This document shows, in pieces, positions 37,777 through 47,419 of a stretch of 64,000 nucleotides of DNA. Under the pieces are notes generated by a model, which was not told the DNA's origin, did no database searches, and worked only from the letters and a program-made list of their open reading frames with translations. How positions within the stretch are numbered: the first letter of the stretch is position 1; every line of letters starts with the position of its first letter. Position numbers and translations under genes: made by a program. Origin of the DNA: Methanomassiliicoccaceae archaeon UBA328 (GTDB lineage: Archaea > Thermoplasmatota > Thermoplasmata > Methanomassiliicoccales > Methanomethylophilaceae); the NCBI GenBank assembly GCA_002506905.1, contig DAYM01000005.1, forward strand, positions 44,931 to 108,930, read 5' to 3'.

Positions 37777-38159
37777 AGATCGAGCTTATGATCTCCCCAT
37801 GTGCAGAGAGGCGCGGGCGCTCCGGTGCTGTCGGTGTAGATCTGGGCGAGAAGACCGATCGCTTTTATCGCGGTGCATATGCGGCACATCTCCGCAGAGA
37901 TGTCCGATTTGCCTGCGGCGAGAAGTTTTGCGGATTCCCTGACCTCGTCCTCGAACACATCGTAATGCTCGCTGGTCTCGATGATAGAACTGCCTCCCCT
38001 CTTGTTCTTGAGATACTGGGAGATCGCCGCATCGGAGACCCCGAACATCTTAGCGACCTGAGACTGCTTGAGTCCGTAAGATTCCACGAGTTCTTTCGCA
38101 AGTTCCCTCCTGATGGTTGGAAGAACGTACCACACCACTATCTCGCAAGGGGTCTTCAT
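37767..38159 (-). CDS. HTH transcriptional regulator (XRE-like)
   Basis: A 130-residue archaeal regulator. The helix-turn-helix is LKQSQVAKMFGVSDAAISQYLKNKRG (first 20 residues plus tail; about residues 30-55). The C-terminal part has two conserved cysteines in SAEMCRICTAIK. The N-terminus (CEIVVWYVLPTIRREL) is typical of a Thermoplasmata/methanogen-wide HTH family whose targets are unknown. It is alone on its strand upstream of the big helicase; nothing in the sequence shows its targets. Confidence 0.82.
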   Translation of the reverse strand: MKTPCEIVVWYVLPTIRRELAKELVESYGLKQSQVAKMFGVSDAAISQYLKNKRGGSSIIETSEHYDVFEDEVRESAKLLAAGKSDISAEMCRICTAIKAIGLLAQIYTDSTGAPAPLCTWGDHKLDLQI

Positions 38160-38243
38160 AAAGTTAACAATAGATTAACCCCTATTAATAACTGATGTGT
38201 CGGGAATGACGGACAGGTTAACACCCCGTAAACACAGGGAGTA

Positions 38244-41200
38244 TCAGGCACCGGGATTCGTCTTGAGATAGAACTCGGAAACATCCCAATCCTCTTCCTC
38301 GGAGGTCTTGCCCTCGTCTATCTTGACGCCGTACATCTTTGCCACTTCCTTGATGTAACGGTCGGCCTTGTCGCTGCCCTTGAAATCCTGGACCTTCGCA
38401 CCGGACGGTGCGACCTTTCCTCTGAAGGATCCGATGATCTCGGTTCCGGCGAAGATAACGCTCTCCGTACCGCCGCAGAACTTCCTGATGTAATCCCTCA
38501 GATAGAGATGGAGATTGTCCTGGGAGTTGAGAAGCATCCTTTCGGTGAACGGCCTGGGCTCGAGATCGATATCCTCCCTGAGCATCCACCTCAGGGTGGG
38601 ATCGTCAGCCAGGAAGAATCCTTTGACGAGGAATCCTTCGTCCTCCAGCTCGGCAAGGACCTCTCTGGTTATTCCCATCCTGACCCCCATGAACTGCGAA
38701 AGGTTCTCCGCCGAGAATATGCCGAAGTCCTTGAAGTGCATCTTGGCCACCTGCTTGAGCGCCTCCTTCTGCTCCACATCCCTGATCGGAACGAGACTGA
38801 AATATGAATCCGCATCCTGATAGACCATGGACTGTTTGGAAAGGGCCACTATGGACTCGGCCGTCTTGGTCGCGGAAAGCGGAGATACCGAGACGATCTC
38901 CTTTCTGGACACGGGCTGCCTGTCATTGATCAGACGGTAGATGGCCCTCATATCGTCGTCCATCTCCCCGTTCTTCGTCGCACGGAACAGAGACGCGAAT
39001 TCCAGTGTTGTGTATCCGACGTACGGGGGACACAGCGACATACGTACCAGAAGTCCGCGTTCGACCTGTTTCTTCATGGTCGTGCGCTCGATTACCCTCG
39101 TGACCATCTCCTGATCGTTCCTGATGTATCCTCTTGCCGCGACACAGCGGTCCACGGTCGGATACTTGGAGAATTTGGATACCTTCTGCCTGTAGAACAC
39201 ATAGCTCAGGAACTCGTCCTCCGTGAATGTCCTGAGAACGAAACGTCCCTTGGCGTAGAATCCGTTGACCATGTGATAGTACTTGGATTCCATCAGCTTT
39301 GCGACATCTTCGGAGACCTGATCCGCAGATGTTCCCATGATCTCCCTGATCCTGACGACGTCCGTCCTCTTCATGTTGAAGAACTTCATCAGACGGTCGA
39401 TGGCGTCCAGGACCTCCGGGAGGTCCTCTCCGTTATCGAGGTCCATTCCCCTGACCTCTATGCATCCGGACATCTCCCAGATCTCCAGTGCACCGATGAC
39501 GCTGCTGCCTCTGACCAGCGGATAGATCCATTTGTCGCCGTAACGTGCGGAGAGCTCCGCCCATTTGGCTCCCAGATCATGATCGAACAGTGACAGGATC
39601 TTCACCGTCCTGTCGGGTTCCGGAACGTTCTCCAGCTTCGGGACCTCGTCGGGCATGATGTACATGACCGTCTGCGCGCTTCCCACAAGGATCGGCACCG
39701 CACCGACCTCCTTTGCCAGATCGTCCATCTCGTCGATAGGCGCGCCGACAAGGAAACGCAGCGCCTGTGCGGGTAACGGGCCGTGTGCGCGGATGTAGTT
39801 CTTCACCAGGTCCCTGGAGGGTTCTCCCGACGGGGGGTTCGGCCTGTACACCTTGTAGGTGTTCTCCGTACCCCAATCGTCTCTTTCGTCGAAAGCACGT
39901 ATGATCTTCAGCGAACGGTCGAGCCTTTGGATGGAATCCTTGACGACCGCCTTGTCCTTACCGGTCTCTGCGACAAGCTGCCTCATTGTGGCATGTCCCA
40001 TACCGTCTATCATGTTCAGGAGTTTCTTATCCTCGTCCGTAGACTCGTCCGGCCTGAGGGATGCCAGGCGGTCCCCTTCGTCCGACAGGACGAATCTGAC
40101 CCTTCCCCTGACGAATCTTCCCAGAAGTATGTGCTCGGATTCCCTCATGGAGTACCATTCCGAAAGATCGAAATCCTTGACCCTGTTGAACACATCGATC
40201 TCACTTCCGGCGGAACCGTAGAAATGGAAGAAATCGTCGATGGTATCGAAATGCTCTCCCTTCGATACCCTGTAATTCTCGACCGTGTCGTAATCGTATA
40301 CGTTCTCCTTTCCGGCCTTCAGCCTGAGCTTGTCTATCGTCCTCATGTACTGGGGGTTCTCAGATACCAGGAAGAATCCTTTCGCGAGTTCCTCGCTGCT
40401 TACCATCGACTCCAGCGAGGTCCTTGCCTCGTCCTCCGGTATCGAGAGCGCGTATGCGACCTCATGGACGGTAGCGGGTGCGAAACAGTCCAGATAACGG
40501 CATATGATCGTGTCGAGACTTGCCTTCCTGTTCTTCTCGGAGTATTCGACCCTGCCGAAATACCATCTGTTGTTGGCGGCGATGTCCGTCCTCGTGATAA
40601 GATACATTGACTCGAGCTTACGGACCGATCTTGCGGTCATGTCCTCGCTGATCTCCAATTCGGAGGTGATCTCGCTCATCGCGGTCCTGTCTCCGATGCA
40701 GCTGTAGACCTGAAGGTCCTGATCCGACAGCTCCCTGTCCTTCACCGTGGCCGCAGCGTAATCGGGGATCTCCGATGCGACCATGATATGAGGCTCGTCC
40801 AGGAACACCGTGCCTATGACCTTCTCCTTGATGAGGTCCCTGACCCATTCGTCGACGGTCTTCTTGTCCTCGTCGCAATAGGTGTAGATATTGCGTCCGC
40901 GTTCCCTGATGGCCTGAAGCGGACCGGTGCGCATGAGCAGCTTGGGGATATCCTCCTTGCACATGATGCGCCCGATCTTGTGATTGAAATAGGGGATCAC
41001 CTGATCCTCTTCGAATTCGAAATCCTTGATGGAATCCCCGAGCGCCCTGGTCAGGACCTTGCGGTGCAATTCCCTGAGCAAAGCGGATTTGTCCTCCATG
41101 AGGACGATATCTGAGAATCCCGAGAGAATGATGGAATGCGCGAACGGCGACGGAGTGCCGGTGAACGGCAGGACCTTTACGCCCATCTTTCCGCTCTCTA

Positions 41201-43604
41201 TCATCTCCACGACGTACTTGGCGTTCTTGATATCCATGTCATCCTCGAGGACCTCTCTGTAGGTCTCCTCGATAACGGGCTCGTTCTCCATATCTCCAAG
41301 AGTGTCCAGGAGATATGCGGACCTGACCTGCTGTCTGTTGACGGATATGGGGCGGCCCATGTAGTTCCTGAGGATCATGAAACTGCGTGCGGCAGTGTGT
41401 CTGAAACGGAGTTTGAATATCTCGGAATCCTTGATGGCCTTCTTGAGCACGGGTTCGAGGTCCCTCGATGAGAGCATCCCTGGTATCTCGTTGAGATCGA
41501 TCTTCCTGGATGTACCGATCATGAAATTATCATCGGTGATGGTGACCGACACATTCTTGCCGATGATGTTGGAAAGTCTGTATGCATACGCTCTGGAAAG
41601 GGCATCGTTGACCCTTCTTCCGAACGGGAAATGGAAGATGATCCTCTGATTTCCGGACGGGTCTATGTACTCCTCTATAGCAAGAGTATCGGCATCCGGA
41701 ATGAAACCGGTGACCGCCTTCTGCTCCCTCATATAGGATACGATGCTCCTGGCGGAACCCTCGTCCACATCGAAATCCTTGCAGATCTTGGGGACCAGTA
41801 TGCTCGGGTCCTCATCGATCTCGTGCGTCATCTCGGTCCTGAAATTGGCGACATCCATGGACAGGTCGAAACTTCTGGGAAGCATCTCTCCGGCCCATGA
41901 GGGCACCGTGGGCTTCCTTCCGTTGGCCTCTTTGACATAGGCCATCATCCCTTTCGAACGCACGAACTCGTAGGACCTTCCTCCGAGAACGAAGACATCC
42001 CTGGGCGAAAGCCTCTCTACGAATTTCTCGGAAAGCTCTCCGGCAGTGGACCCGTGGCTTGTTATCACACGGTAGTTGGCCTCTTCGGGGATGGTGCCCA
42101 GGTTCATCAGGTAGATCATCCTGGATCCTTTCTTCCTTCCGAACTGGTTCTCCTCTTCGTCGTACCAGATCTTCGAATAGACGCCTTCGTGTTCGTCCTT
42201 GCTTCCGAGGTATCTCAGAACGTTGATGAAACTGGCCTTGGGAAGGTCACGGTAGCAGTATGAGCCTTTGACAAGCTCGTACGCATCGTCGACGTCCCAC
42301 CTCATGTCAAGGCTCATGCCTATGACGGCCTGGGACAGTACGTCCAAACAATTTTCGGGGATGCCGACACGGTCGATATCGCTGCGGTGCGCAGCACGGC
42401 ACATGACCGCGCATTCCACCAGATCGTCGGGATCGAATACCATCAGACGGCCTTTGGCAACCTTTCCAAAACTGTGTCCGCTCCTTCCGATCCTCTGAAG
42501 ACCTTTCGCGACGGATTTGGGCGAGCCTATCTGGCACACCAGGTCCACCGAACCGATGTCGATACCCAATTCGAGAGATGTCGATGACACGACGCACTTT
42601 ATCTCCCCTCTCTTAAGACGTTCTTCGACGTCCAGCCTGATCTCCTTTCCGAGAGAGCTGTGATGGACCTCGACGCTTTCCAGTCCGCGCTCTTTGAGCT
42701 TGTAGACGACGCTCTCGGCACCCGATCTGGTATTTGTGAAGATCAGGGTCGTGTCATGCTGGTCGACAAGCTCCTTCAGCTTGTCGTACATCATCGAGTT
42801 CACGATATCCGAGGACAGCGTGGTCATGTCCTCGGTAGGACAGATGACCTTCAGGTCCAGTATCTTCTTGGAATCGGATTCTATGAGCGTCACGTCGCGC
42901 ATGGTCCCGCCCGGCTCGCAGCCGACGAGATATCCTGCGATCGCCTCTATCGGGGCCAATGTGGCGGACAGACCGATGCTTGTGTATTTGGTGTAACAGA
43001 AATGTCTTAGACGTTCCAATGTCAGTGACAGGAACACTCCCCTCTTGGAATCGCAGATGTCATGGATCTCATCCAGGATCACCCATTCCACGTGTCTCAG
43101 GGATTGGCTGAACTTCGGTGCCGCCAGTATAAGGGCCAGCGATTCCGGTGTTGTGATAAGTATGTGCGGAGGATGGCGGACCATCTTCTGCCTGTCGCTC
43201 TGCGATGTATCTCCGGAACGGACGGCCACCTTGATGTCCGGAACGGGCAGTCCCGATTCCGCCGCAAGCTCCCTCATTTCCGCCAGAGGCGTGTTGAGGT
43301 TCCTGTTGACATCGTTGGCCAGCGCTTTCAGGGGAGAGATGTAGACGCAGTAGATCCTTTCCTCCAGCATTCCTTCGGAAGCATAACGGGTGAGCTCGTT
43401 GATTATGCTTGTAAATGCGGTAAGTGTCTTTCCGGATCCCGTGGGCGAAGATACCAGAACGTTCTTCCTCTGGTGTATCACCGGGATCGCTCTGGCCTGA
43501 GGCTCTGTGAGGTTGTCGAACTTCTTGTAGAACCATTTTGATATCAATGGCTCCATGGTCGACATGACCTCATCCATGGTATGAGTCTTATCTATCTTCT
43601 CCAA
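38244..43604 (-). CDS. Giant Lhr-like helicase (1786 residues)
   Basis: A superfamily 2 helicase twice the size of the Lhr core. Motif I SSPTGSGKTLTAF, motif II VILDEIHDI, motif III LSATLAPI, motif VI QRIGRSGHS, then LYCR-like accessory domains and a very long C-terminus with repeated winged-helix-like segments (for example near residues 950-1020, 1080-1130 and 1490-1560). The start is a TTG at 43604 because GGTGA precedes it at a short distance; an ATG at 43577 is the fallback. E. coli Lhr is 1538 residues, so this is unusually long. Role: probably repair or RNA-DNA unwinding. It has no close operon partner. Confidence 0.88.
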   Translation of the reverse strand: MEKIDKTHTMDEVMSTMEPLISKWFYKKFDNLTEPQARAIPVIHQRKNVLVSSPTGSGKTLTAFTSIINELTRYASEGMLEERIYCVYISPLKALANDVNRNLNTPLAEMRELAAESGLPVPDIKVAVRSGDTSQSDRQKMVRHPPHILITTPESLALILAAPKFSQSLRHVEWVILDEIHDICDSKRGVFLSLTLERLRHFCYTKYTSIGLSATLAPIEAIAGYLVGCEPGGTMRDVTLIESDSKKILDLKVICPTEDMTTLSSDIVNSMMYDKLKELVDQHDTTLIFTNTRSGAESVVYKLKERGLESVEVHHSSLGKEIRLDVEERLKRGEIKCVVSSTSLELGIDIGSVDLVCQIGSPKSVAKGLQRIGRSGHSFGKVAKGRLMVFDPDDLVECAVMCRAAHRSDIDRVGIPENCLDVLSQAVIGMSLDMRWDVDDAYELVKGSYCYRDLPKASFINVLRYLGSKDEHEGVYSKIWYDEEENQFGRKKGSRMIYLMNLGTIPEEANYRVITSHGSTAGELSEKFVERLSPRDVFVLGGRSYEFVRSKGMMAYVKEANGRKPTVPSWAGEMLPRSFDLSMDVANFRTEMTHEIDEDPSILVPKICKDFDVDEGSARSIVSYMREQKAVTGFIPDADTLAIEEYIDPSGNQRIIFHFPFGRRVNDALSRAYAYRLSNIIGKNVSVTITDDNFMIGTSRKIDLNEIPGMLSSRDLEPVLKKAIKDSEIFKLRFRHTAARSFMILRNYMGRPISVNRQQVRSAYLLDTLGDMENEPVIEETYREVLEDDMDIKNAKYVVEMIESGKMGVKVLPFTGTPSPFAHSIILSGFSDIVLMEDKSALLRELHRKVLTRALGDSIKDFEFEEDQVIPYFNHKIGRIMCKEDIPKLLMRTGPLQAIRERGRNIYTYCDEDKKTVDEWVRDLIKEKVIGTVFLDEPHIMVASEIPDYAAATVKDRELSDQDLQVYSCIGDRTAMSEITSELEISEDMTARSVRKLESMYLITRTDIAANNRWYFGRVEYSEKNRKASLDTIICRYLDCFAPATVHEVAYALSIPEDEARTSLESMVSSEELAKGFFLVSENPQYMRTIDKLRLKAGKENVYDYDTVENYRVSKGEHFDTIDDFFHFYGSAGSEIDVFNRVKDFDLSEWYSMRESEHILLGRFVRGRVRFVLSDEGDRLASLRPDESTDEDKKLLNMIDGMGHATMRQLVAETGKDKAVVKDSIQRLDRSLKIIRAFDERDDWGTENTYKVYRPNPPSGEPSRDLVKNYIRAHGPLPAQALRFLVGAPIDEMDDLAKEVGAVPILVGSAQTVMYIMPDEVPKLENVPEPDRTVKILSLFDHDLGAKWAELSARYGDKWIYPLVRGSSVIGALEIWEMSGCIEVRGMDLDNGEDLPEVLDAIDRLMKFFNMKRTDVVRIREIMGTSADQVSEDVAKLMESKYYHMVNGFYAKGRFVLRTFTEDEFLSYVFYRQKVSKFSKYPTVDRCVAARGYIRNDQEMVTRVIERTTMKKQVERGLLVRMSLCPPYVGYTTLEFASLFRATKNGEMDDDMRAIYRLINDRQPVSRKEIVSVSPLSATKTAESIVALSKQSMVYQDADSYFSLVPIRDVEQKEALKQVAKMHFKDFGIFSAENLSQFMGVRMGITREVLAELEDEGFLVKGFFLADDPTLRWMLREDIDLEPRPFTERMLLNSQDNLHLYLRDYIRKFCGGTESVIFAGTEIIGSFRGKVAPSGAKVQDFKGSDKADRYIKEVAKMYGVKIDEGKTSEEEDWDVSEFYLKTNPGA

Positions 43605-43794
43605 TCGCTCACCTGTAGTAGTGCTTGCCTTAGAACGAAGTCGTATTTATGCTTAAGGTTCGGACCCGGGAATATTGACCAAATTTTGGAAAAATGATAC
43701 GCTTGCTATGTATGAATCATTGCGTTTTTCTGCGATCGGCCTCTGCTGTCGATCGGGCCAAAGTATAATAGGTAAATACGCAGATTGCGAACCG

Positions 43795-44646
43795 ATGAGA
43801 AGTAAGACCCTGATAGCGGCCGTTGTTCTGGTATTCATTATGACCGCCATGCCTATCGCAGCGGATAACGAGGACAGCACGGGCGCTTCGACGACATACT
43901 ACATCACAGGGTATGTCGTAGAGGCCCTGCAGTCCGAGAACTCTCCTCTGAAGGATGTCAGCGTCTCGATCTTCTACAATAACACGGTCACTTCTTCAGA
44001 CGTTACCAACGAACACGGATTCTTCTCCATAGCCGTGACGAGTACCGACAACCTTCAGATCAAATTCGAGAAGGACAGCTACACCGTAAGGGCAGCCCCG
44101 GATTGCTTCAAGGAGCAAAAAGGCAGTTCATACTACCTCCTGGACCTCGCCGGCATCACTCCCGAGAAAAACACCTATCCGGTGACGTCCAGTTACGACG
44201 AGCTTCACTGCGTTATCATGGGTTCCACGACCGGACACATCTCCGGAAGCGTATCCTACACCGGGGGATCTGTCATAGGTGCGACGGTGACCCTCGTTTC
44301 GGCAAGCACCAGCACCAAATATGTTCTGACAACAGATGAGGACGGAACATTCTATCTCTCATCCTGCCCGACAGGCAATTACTACATGTCCGTGACATGC
44401 AACGGATTCAATTCCAGCGGAACCATCCAGGTGACCGTATCCGACGATACCGAACCTCAGTTGATAACTCTGACAAAGGCAGACATCACGCTGTTCCTGG
44501 GCATGGATGCGGCACATTTCCTCATGGCATTGGGCGTCCTGTTCGGCGTGCTGATATCCATATCGATGATACTGCTCACACGCCACAAGACGACGAGTAT
44601 CTCCGTAGTGGACGATACTCCGGAACCCCCCGAAGAAGAAGACTGA
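43795..44646 (+). CDS. Membrane protein with CnaB/peptidase regulatory-like domains
   Basis: A 283-residue secreted protein: signal sequence MRSKTLIAAVVLVFIMTAMP, two beta-sandwich domains of the carboxypeptidase-regulatory/CnaB type (GYVVEALQSENSPLKDVSVS and HISGSVSYTGGSVIGATVTL start them), then a C-terminal helix (LGVLFGVLISISMILL) and a short acidic tail. Promoter-like TATAATA sits about 28 bases upstream of ATG 43795, consistent with a nearly leaderless transcript, so the longer upstream ORF start is not used. Likely a surface structural protein; no catalytic motif. Confidence 0.7.
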   Translation: MRSKTLIAAVVLVFIMTAMPIAADNEDSTGASTTYYITGYVVEALQSENSPLKDVSVSIFYNNTVTSSDVTNEHGFFSIAVTSTDNLQIKFEKDSYTVRAAPDCFKEQKGSSYYLLDLAGITPEKNTYPVTSSYDELHCVIMGSTTGHISGSVSYTGGSVIGATVTLVSASTSTKYVLTTDEDGTFYLSSCPTGNYYMSVTCNGFNSSGTIQVTVSDDTEPQLITLTKADITLFLGMDAAHFLMALGVLFGVLISISMILLTRHKTTSISVVDDTPEPPEEED

Positions 44647-44647
44647 A

Positions 44648-45211
44648 TCAGTCTCTGACGAGATTTTTCCTTACGTCTTCGTAGAGACTGTTGCCGTGGG
44701 CATCCATCGCGACTATCAAAGGACCTAGATTCTCGGCGGAGAACTTCCACATGGCCTCTGCCATTCCGAGATCCTCCCATTCCACTCCGGTCACCCTTGA
44801 CAATCCTTCCGCCAGGGATACCGCGGTGCCTCCGGTGGCCGCAAGATATACGCAGCCCACCTCTTTCATCGCGTCGAGGACCTCCTGCGACATGCCGCCT
44901 TTGCCTATGATCGCCCTTATGGAGAACCTTCTTATTATCTCGGGCTCCAGCTTGTTCATCCTGGCACTTGTGGTGGGACCGGCCGCGATGACCTTCCATT
45001 TATCGCCCTCGCGGACCATTATCGGACCGCAGTGGTACAGCACAGAATTGTTTATCTCCTTCGGGACGGGCTTCCCCTCGTCGGTGTATTCGATGGCACG
45101 CATGTGCATCTCGTCCCTTCCGGTGATGACCGTGCCTGTTATCGATATGACCTCTCCGAGTTTCAGCGACTCGGCGGTGTCGCGTGACATCGGCACTCTG
45201 ACCGTTCTCAT
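44648..45211 (-). CDS. Fumarate hydratase class I, beta subunit
   Basis: A 187-residue C-terminal-domain subunit of the iron-sulfur fumarase/tartrate dehydratase family, which hydrates fumarate to malate. Seen: GEVISITGTVITGRDEMHMR, NSVLYHCGPIM, AAGPTTSARMNKLEPE, IIGKGGMSQEVLDAM and LGMAEAMWKFSAENLGPL. ATG 45211 overlaps the alpha-subunit stop by four bases. The long upstream extension of the frame is a shadow of the alpha gene. Confidence 0.92.
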   Translation of the reverse strand: MRTVRVPMSRDTAESLKLGEVISITGTVITGRDEMHMRAIEYTDEGKPVPKEINNSVLYHCGPIMVREGDKWKVIAAGPTTSARMNKLEPEIIRRFSIRAIIGKGGMSQEVLDAMKEVGCVYLAATGGTAVSLAEGLSRVTGVEWEDLGMAEAMWKFSAENLGPLIVAMDAHGNSLYEDVRKNLVRD

Positions 45212-46086
45212 AACGTGACCCCCTGGGCATATTCCACTCCGCCGTCGGTTATTCTTACTGATGCCCTGCGTGTGGCCCAGCACCCGATGTTCACGGCGAC
45301 CGGCAGGCTTGCCGTGTGGCAGTATGCCGTATTGATCTTCACTGCCAGAACGGTGGTGTCCCCTCCGAGACCCATCGGCCCCAGTCCGCTGCTGTTCAGT
45401 TTGATGAAGAGCTCCTCTTCCATCTTCTGAAGTTCCGGATCGGGATTCTCCTCGTCCAGTTTGCGGAGGAGGGCCCTCTTTGCCATTGCGACGCATTCGT
45501 CGGATGTGCCTCCGATGCCGACACCTACGATGCCGGGAGGACACGGACGTCCTCCTGCGTCCAAGACCGTGTCGACGACGAACTTCTCGATCCCTTCGAC
45601 CCCGTCTGCGGGATTGAGCATGGCCAGATGCGTCATGTTCTCGGATCCGGCCCCTTTGAGCACGACCGTGATCTCGGTGAAATCGTCGTCTGTCGGGATG
45701 TAATGTATGATCGGCATTCCCTTTCCGAGGTTGTTCCCGGGATTCTTCCTAGTGATCGGGTCCACTGTGTTGGGCCTCATGGGGATCTCCCTGGTGGCCC
45801 TGGCGACACCTCTCTCGATATCCCCCGCGATGGTGGAATCGAACCTTCCCCTGACGTAGAATATCGGTATTCCCGTGTCCTGGCACATAGGTCTTCCCAG
45901 AACCTCTGCTTTCTTCACATTGTCCATTATCGCGCCCATTTGGGAGTAAGCTATAGGATTTCTCTCCCACATGGCCGCCGATTCCAATGCCCATCCTATG
46001 TCGACGGGCAGTTTGGTGTTGGCCAAGCGGAGCAGGTTGACGACCGTATCCTCGATCGTTTCGGGCAGTTTGATCATTGTAGCCAT
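45208..46086 (-). CDS. Fumarate hydratase class I, alpha subunit
   Basis: A 292-residue alpha subunit that carries the 4Fe-4S cluster. The three cluster cysteines are consistent with MCQDTG, GRPCPPG... and YCHTASLPVAVNIGCW. Blocks GKGMPIIHYIPTDD and GIGGTSDECVAMAKRALLR are typical. The ATG at 46086 has GGTGAGA at ideal spacing, so it is preferred to the GTG at 46098. It begins inside the end of nmd3. Confidence 0.92.
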   Translation of the reverse strand: MATMIKLPETIEDTVVNLLRLANTKLPVDIGWALESAAMWERNPIAYSQMGAIMDNVKKAEVLGRPMCQDTGIPIFYVRGRFDSTIAGDIERGVARATREIPMRPNTVDPITRKNPGNNLGKGMPIIHYIPTDDDFTEITVVLKGAGSENMTHLAMLNPADGVEGIEKFVVDTVLDAGGRPCPPGIVGVGIGGTSDECVAMAKRALLRKLDEENPDPELQKMEEELFIKLNSSGLGPMGLGGDTTVLAVKINTAYCHTASLPVAVNIGCWATRRASVRITDGGVEYAQGVTL

Positions 46087-46091
46087 CTGTC

Positions 46092-47123
46092 TCACCACGG
46101 TATGTAATATAATGTTCCTTCAATGTCGGCGACCCTGATCGTCTCTCCGACCTCTGTCTCTTCCGGTACGACCACATCGACGGTGCGGTACGTCTTCGGG
46201 TCCATGGTCTGGACCTCTCCGCCGGTCCTGCTTATCACTGCCGCGTCCATGATCTCGGATGATTTCAGCAGTACGCGGATGTCGTTTAGTTCCGTGCGTT
46301 TCACGGACCTCTCCTTGAAATTGGAAAGATCTATTATCTTGCCGCCGGCGTTGGAAACACGGGTCAGGACATAGATGCGTTTCTGATACTCTATGATGTC
46401 CCCGACATGGAAGTCCGGCAGCCTGACAAGGTATGTTACCCTGTACATGTCCTGGCCGTCCCTGGTCTGTCCGACCAGCTTGGCAGCTTCCTTGGATTCT
46501 GCAGAATAGGAATCCGTAAGGACCTTGGCCAGTGCCTTCCCCAACTGGATGGATGAAAGATAGAAGTCCACTCCGCCGTGGACGATCTCTATCTTGGTGA
46601 TGAATATGTCCCTGTGCGTACTGGACTGGACCGACACGTATGTCTCCATGCGGTCGATCACTTCCTGTCTCAGTGCGGACGGCAGGTCCTTGTCGTTCGA
46701 CCTGACCTGAAGGATCGATTCGTAATAGTTGCCAAGGTAACGCGAGCACCTTTTGCAGACCGTGTTCTTGACACGGACGATGATGGAATCTTCGGACTCG
46801 ACCTCCACGCCGGAAACATCCAGAAGTGCCTGGATACGGACAACGTAGTTCATATCGTCGTGTTCTTCGACGGCCGCGCCGATCTCCTTGATCTTCGCTT
46901 CCTTCATGACCGAGAACTGCTCGATGCCGGCGTCCTCGATGGCCTCCAGCCTGTCCTTGACCACCCAGCTTTCATGGATGCGGAACTCTCCGCAGTTCGT
47001 ACAGACCTGCAGGTCCGTATGATGGGGCATCGAAGTGAGCTTCTTTCCGTCCAGGAAACAATCGATGCAGAGTCCGTCTATGGAACTCTCGCAATCCTTC
47101 CCGCATTTGACACAGAAATTCAC
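46092..47123 (-). CDS. NMD3 family 60S/50S ribosome export-assembly factor
   Basis: A 343-residue archaeal NMD3 homologue. The N-terminus has two zinc motifs (CVKCGKDCE...CIDC and CTNCG...CKRC), followed by the eIF5A/OB-like regions (QLGKALAKVL, GDIIEYQKRIYVLTRV). In archaea it is thought to act in large-subunit biogenesis. Its GTG start overlaps the DUF424 stop. Part of the mcm-DUF424-nmd3-fumarase operon. Confidence 0.9.
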   Translation of the reverse strand: MNFCVKCGKDCESSIDGLCIDCFLDGKKLTSMPHHTDLQVCTNCGEFRIHESWVVKDRLEAIEDAGIEQFSVMKEAKIKEIGAAVEEHDDMNYVVRIQALLDVSGVEVESEDSIIVRVKNTVCKRCSRYLGNYYESILQVRSNDKDLPSALRQEVIDRMETYVSVQSSTHRDIFITKIEIVHGGVDFYLSSIQLGKALAKVLTDSYSAESKEAAKLVGQTRDGQDMYRVTYLVRLPDFHVGDIIEYQKRIYVLTRVSNAGGKIIDLSNFKERSVKRTELNDIRVLLKSSEIMDAAVISRTGGEVQTMDPKTYRTVDVVVPEETEVGETIRVADIEGTLYYIPW

Positions 47124-47419
47124 ATGATCACCACTTGGGCGTGCTTGACGCCCCCGATCTCGATCACATTGTCACTGTCGACGATACCCTCGGCGATCGC
47201 CCTCTCGACGACCCTGTTGCCGACGAGGTTCATTATAGAGACCGATTTGGTACGCTCTACGAACACATCCTCGGTGACCGACTCCCCTCCGTAGAACAGC
47301 TCGGACACCGTGATCTTCATGCCGTCTCCCGTGAATGTCTGTCCGAGGATGTCCTCGTCGCAGGCTGCCAGGATTATGTCGTTCTTATGTGTGTGTATCT
47401 TGACGCTGATCATATTCAT
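47120..47419 (-). CDS. DUF424 family protein
   Basis: A 99-residue archaeal DUF424 protein of unknown function. Typical segments: SVKIHTHKNDIILAACDED, GQTFTGDGMKITVSELFYGG and NLVGNRVVERAIAEGIV. A start at 47413 is also possible. Its start overlaps the mcm stop and its end overlaps the nmd3 start. Confidence 0.88.
   Translation of the reverse strand: MNMISVKIHTHKNDIILAACDEDILGQTFTGDGMKITVSELFYGGESVTEDVFVERTKSVSIMNLVGNRVVERAIAEGIVDSDNVIEIGGVKHAQVVIM

Noticed and set aside
45212..45544. Extension of the fumarase beta frame upstream to 45544
   Set aside because: It is the out-of-frame shadow of the alpha subunit and is Arg-rich; the ATG at 45211 couples to the alpha stop.
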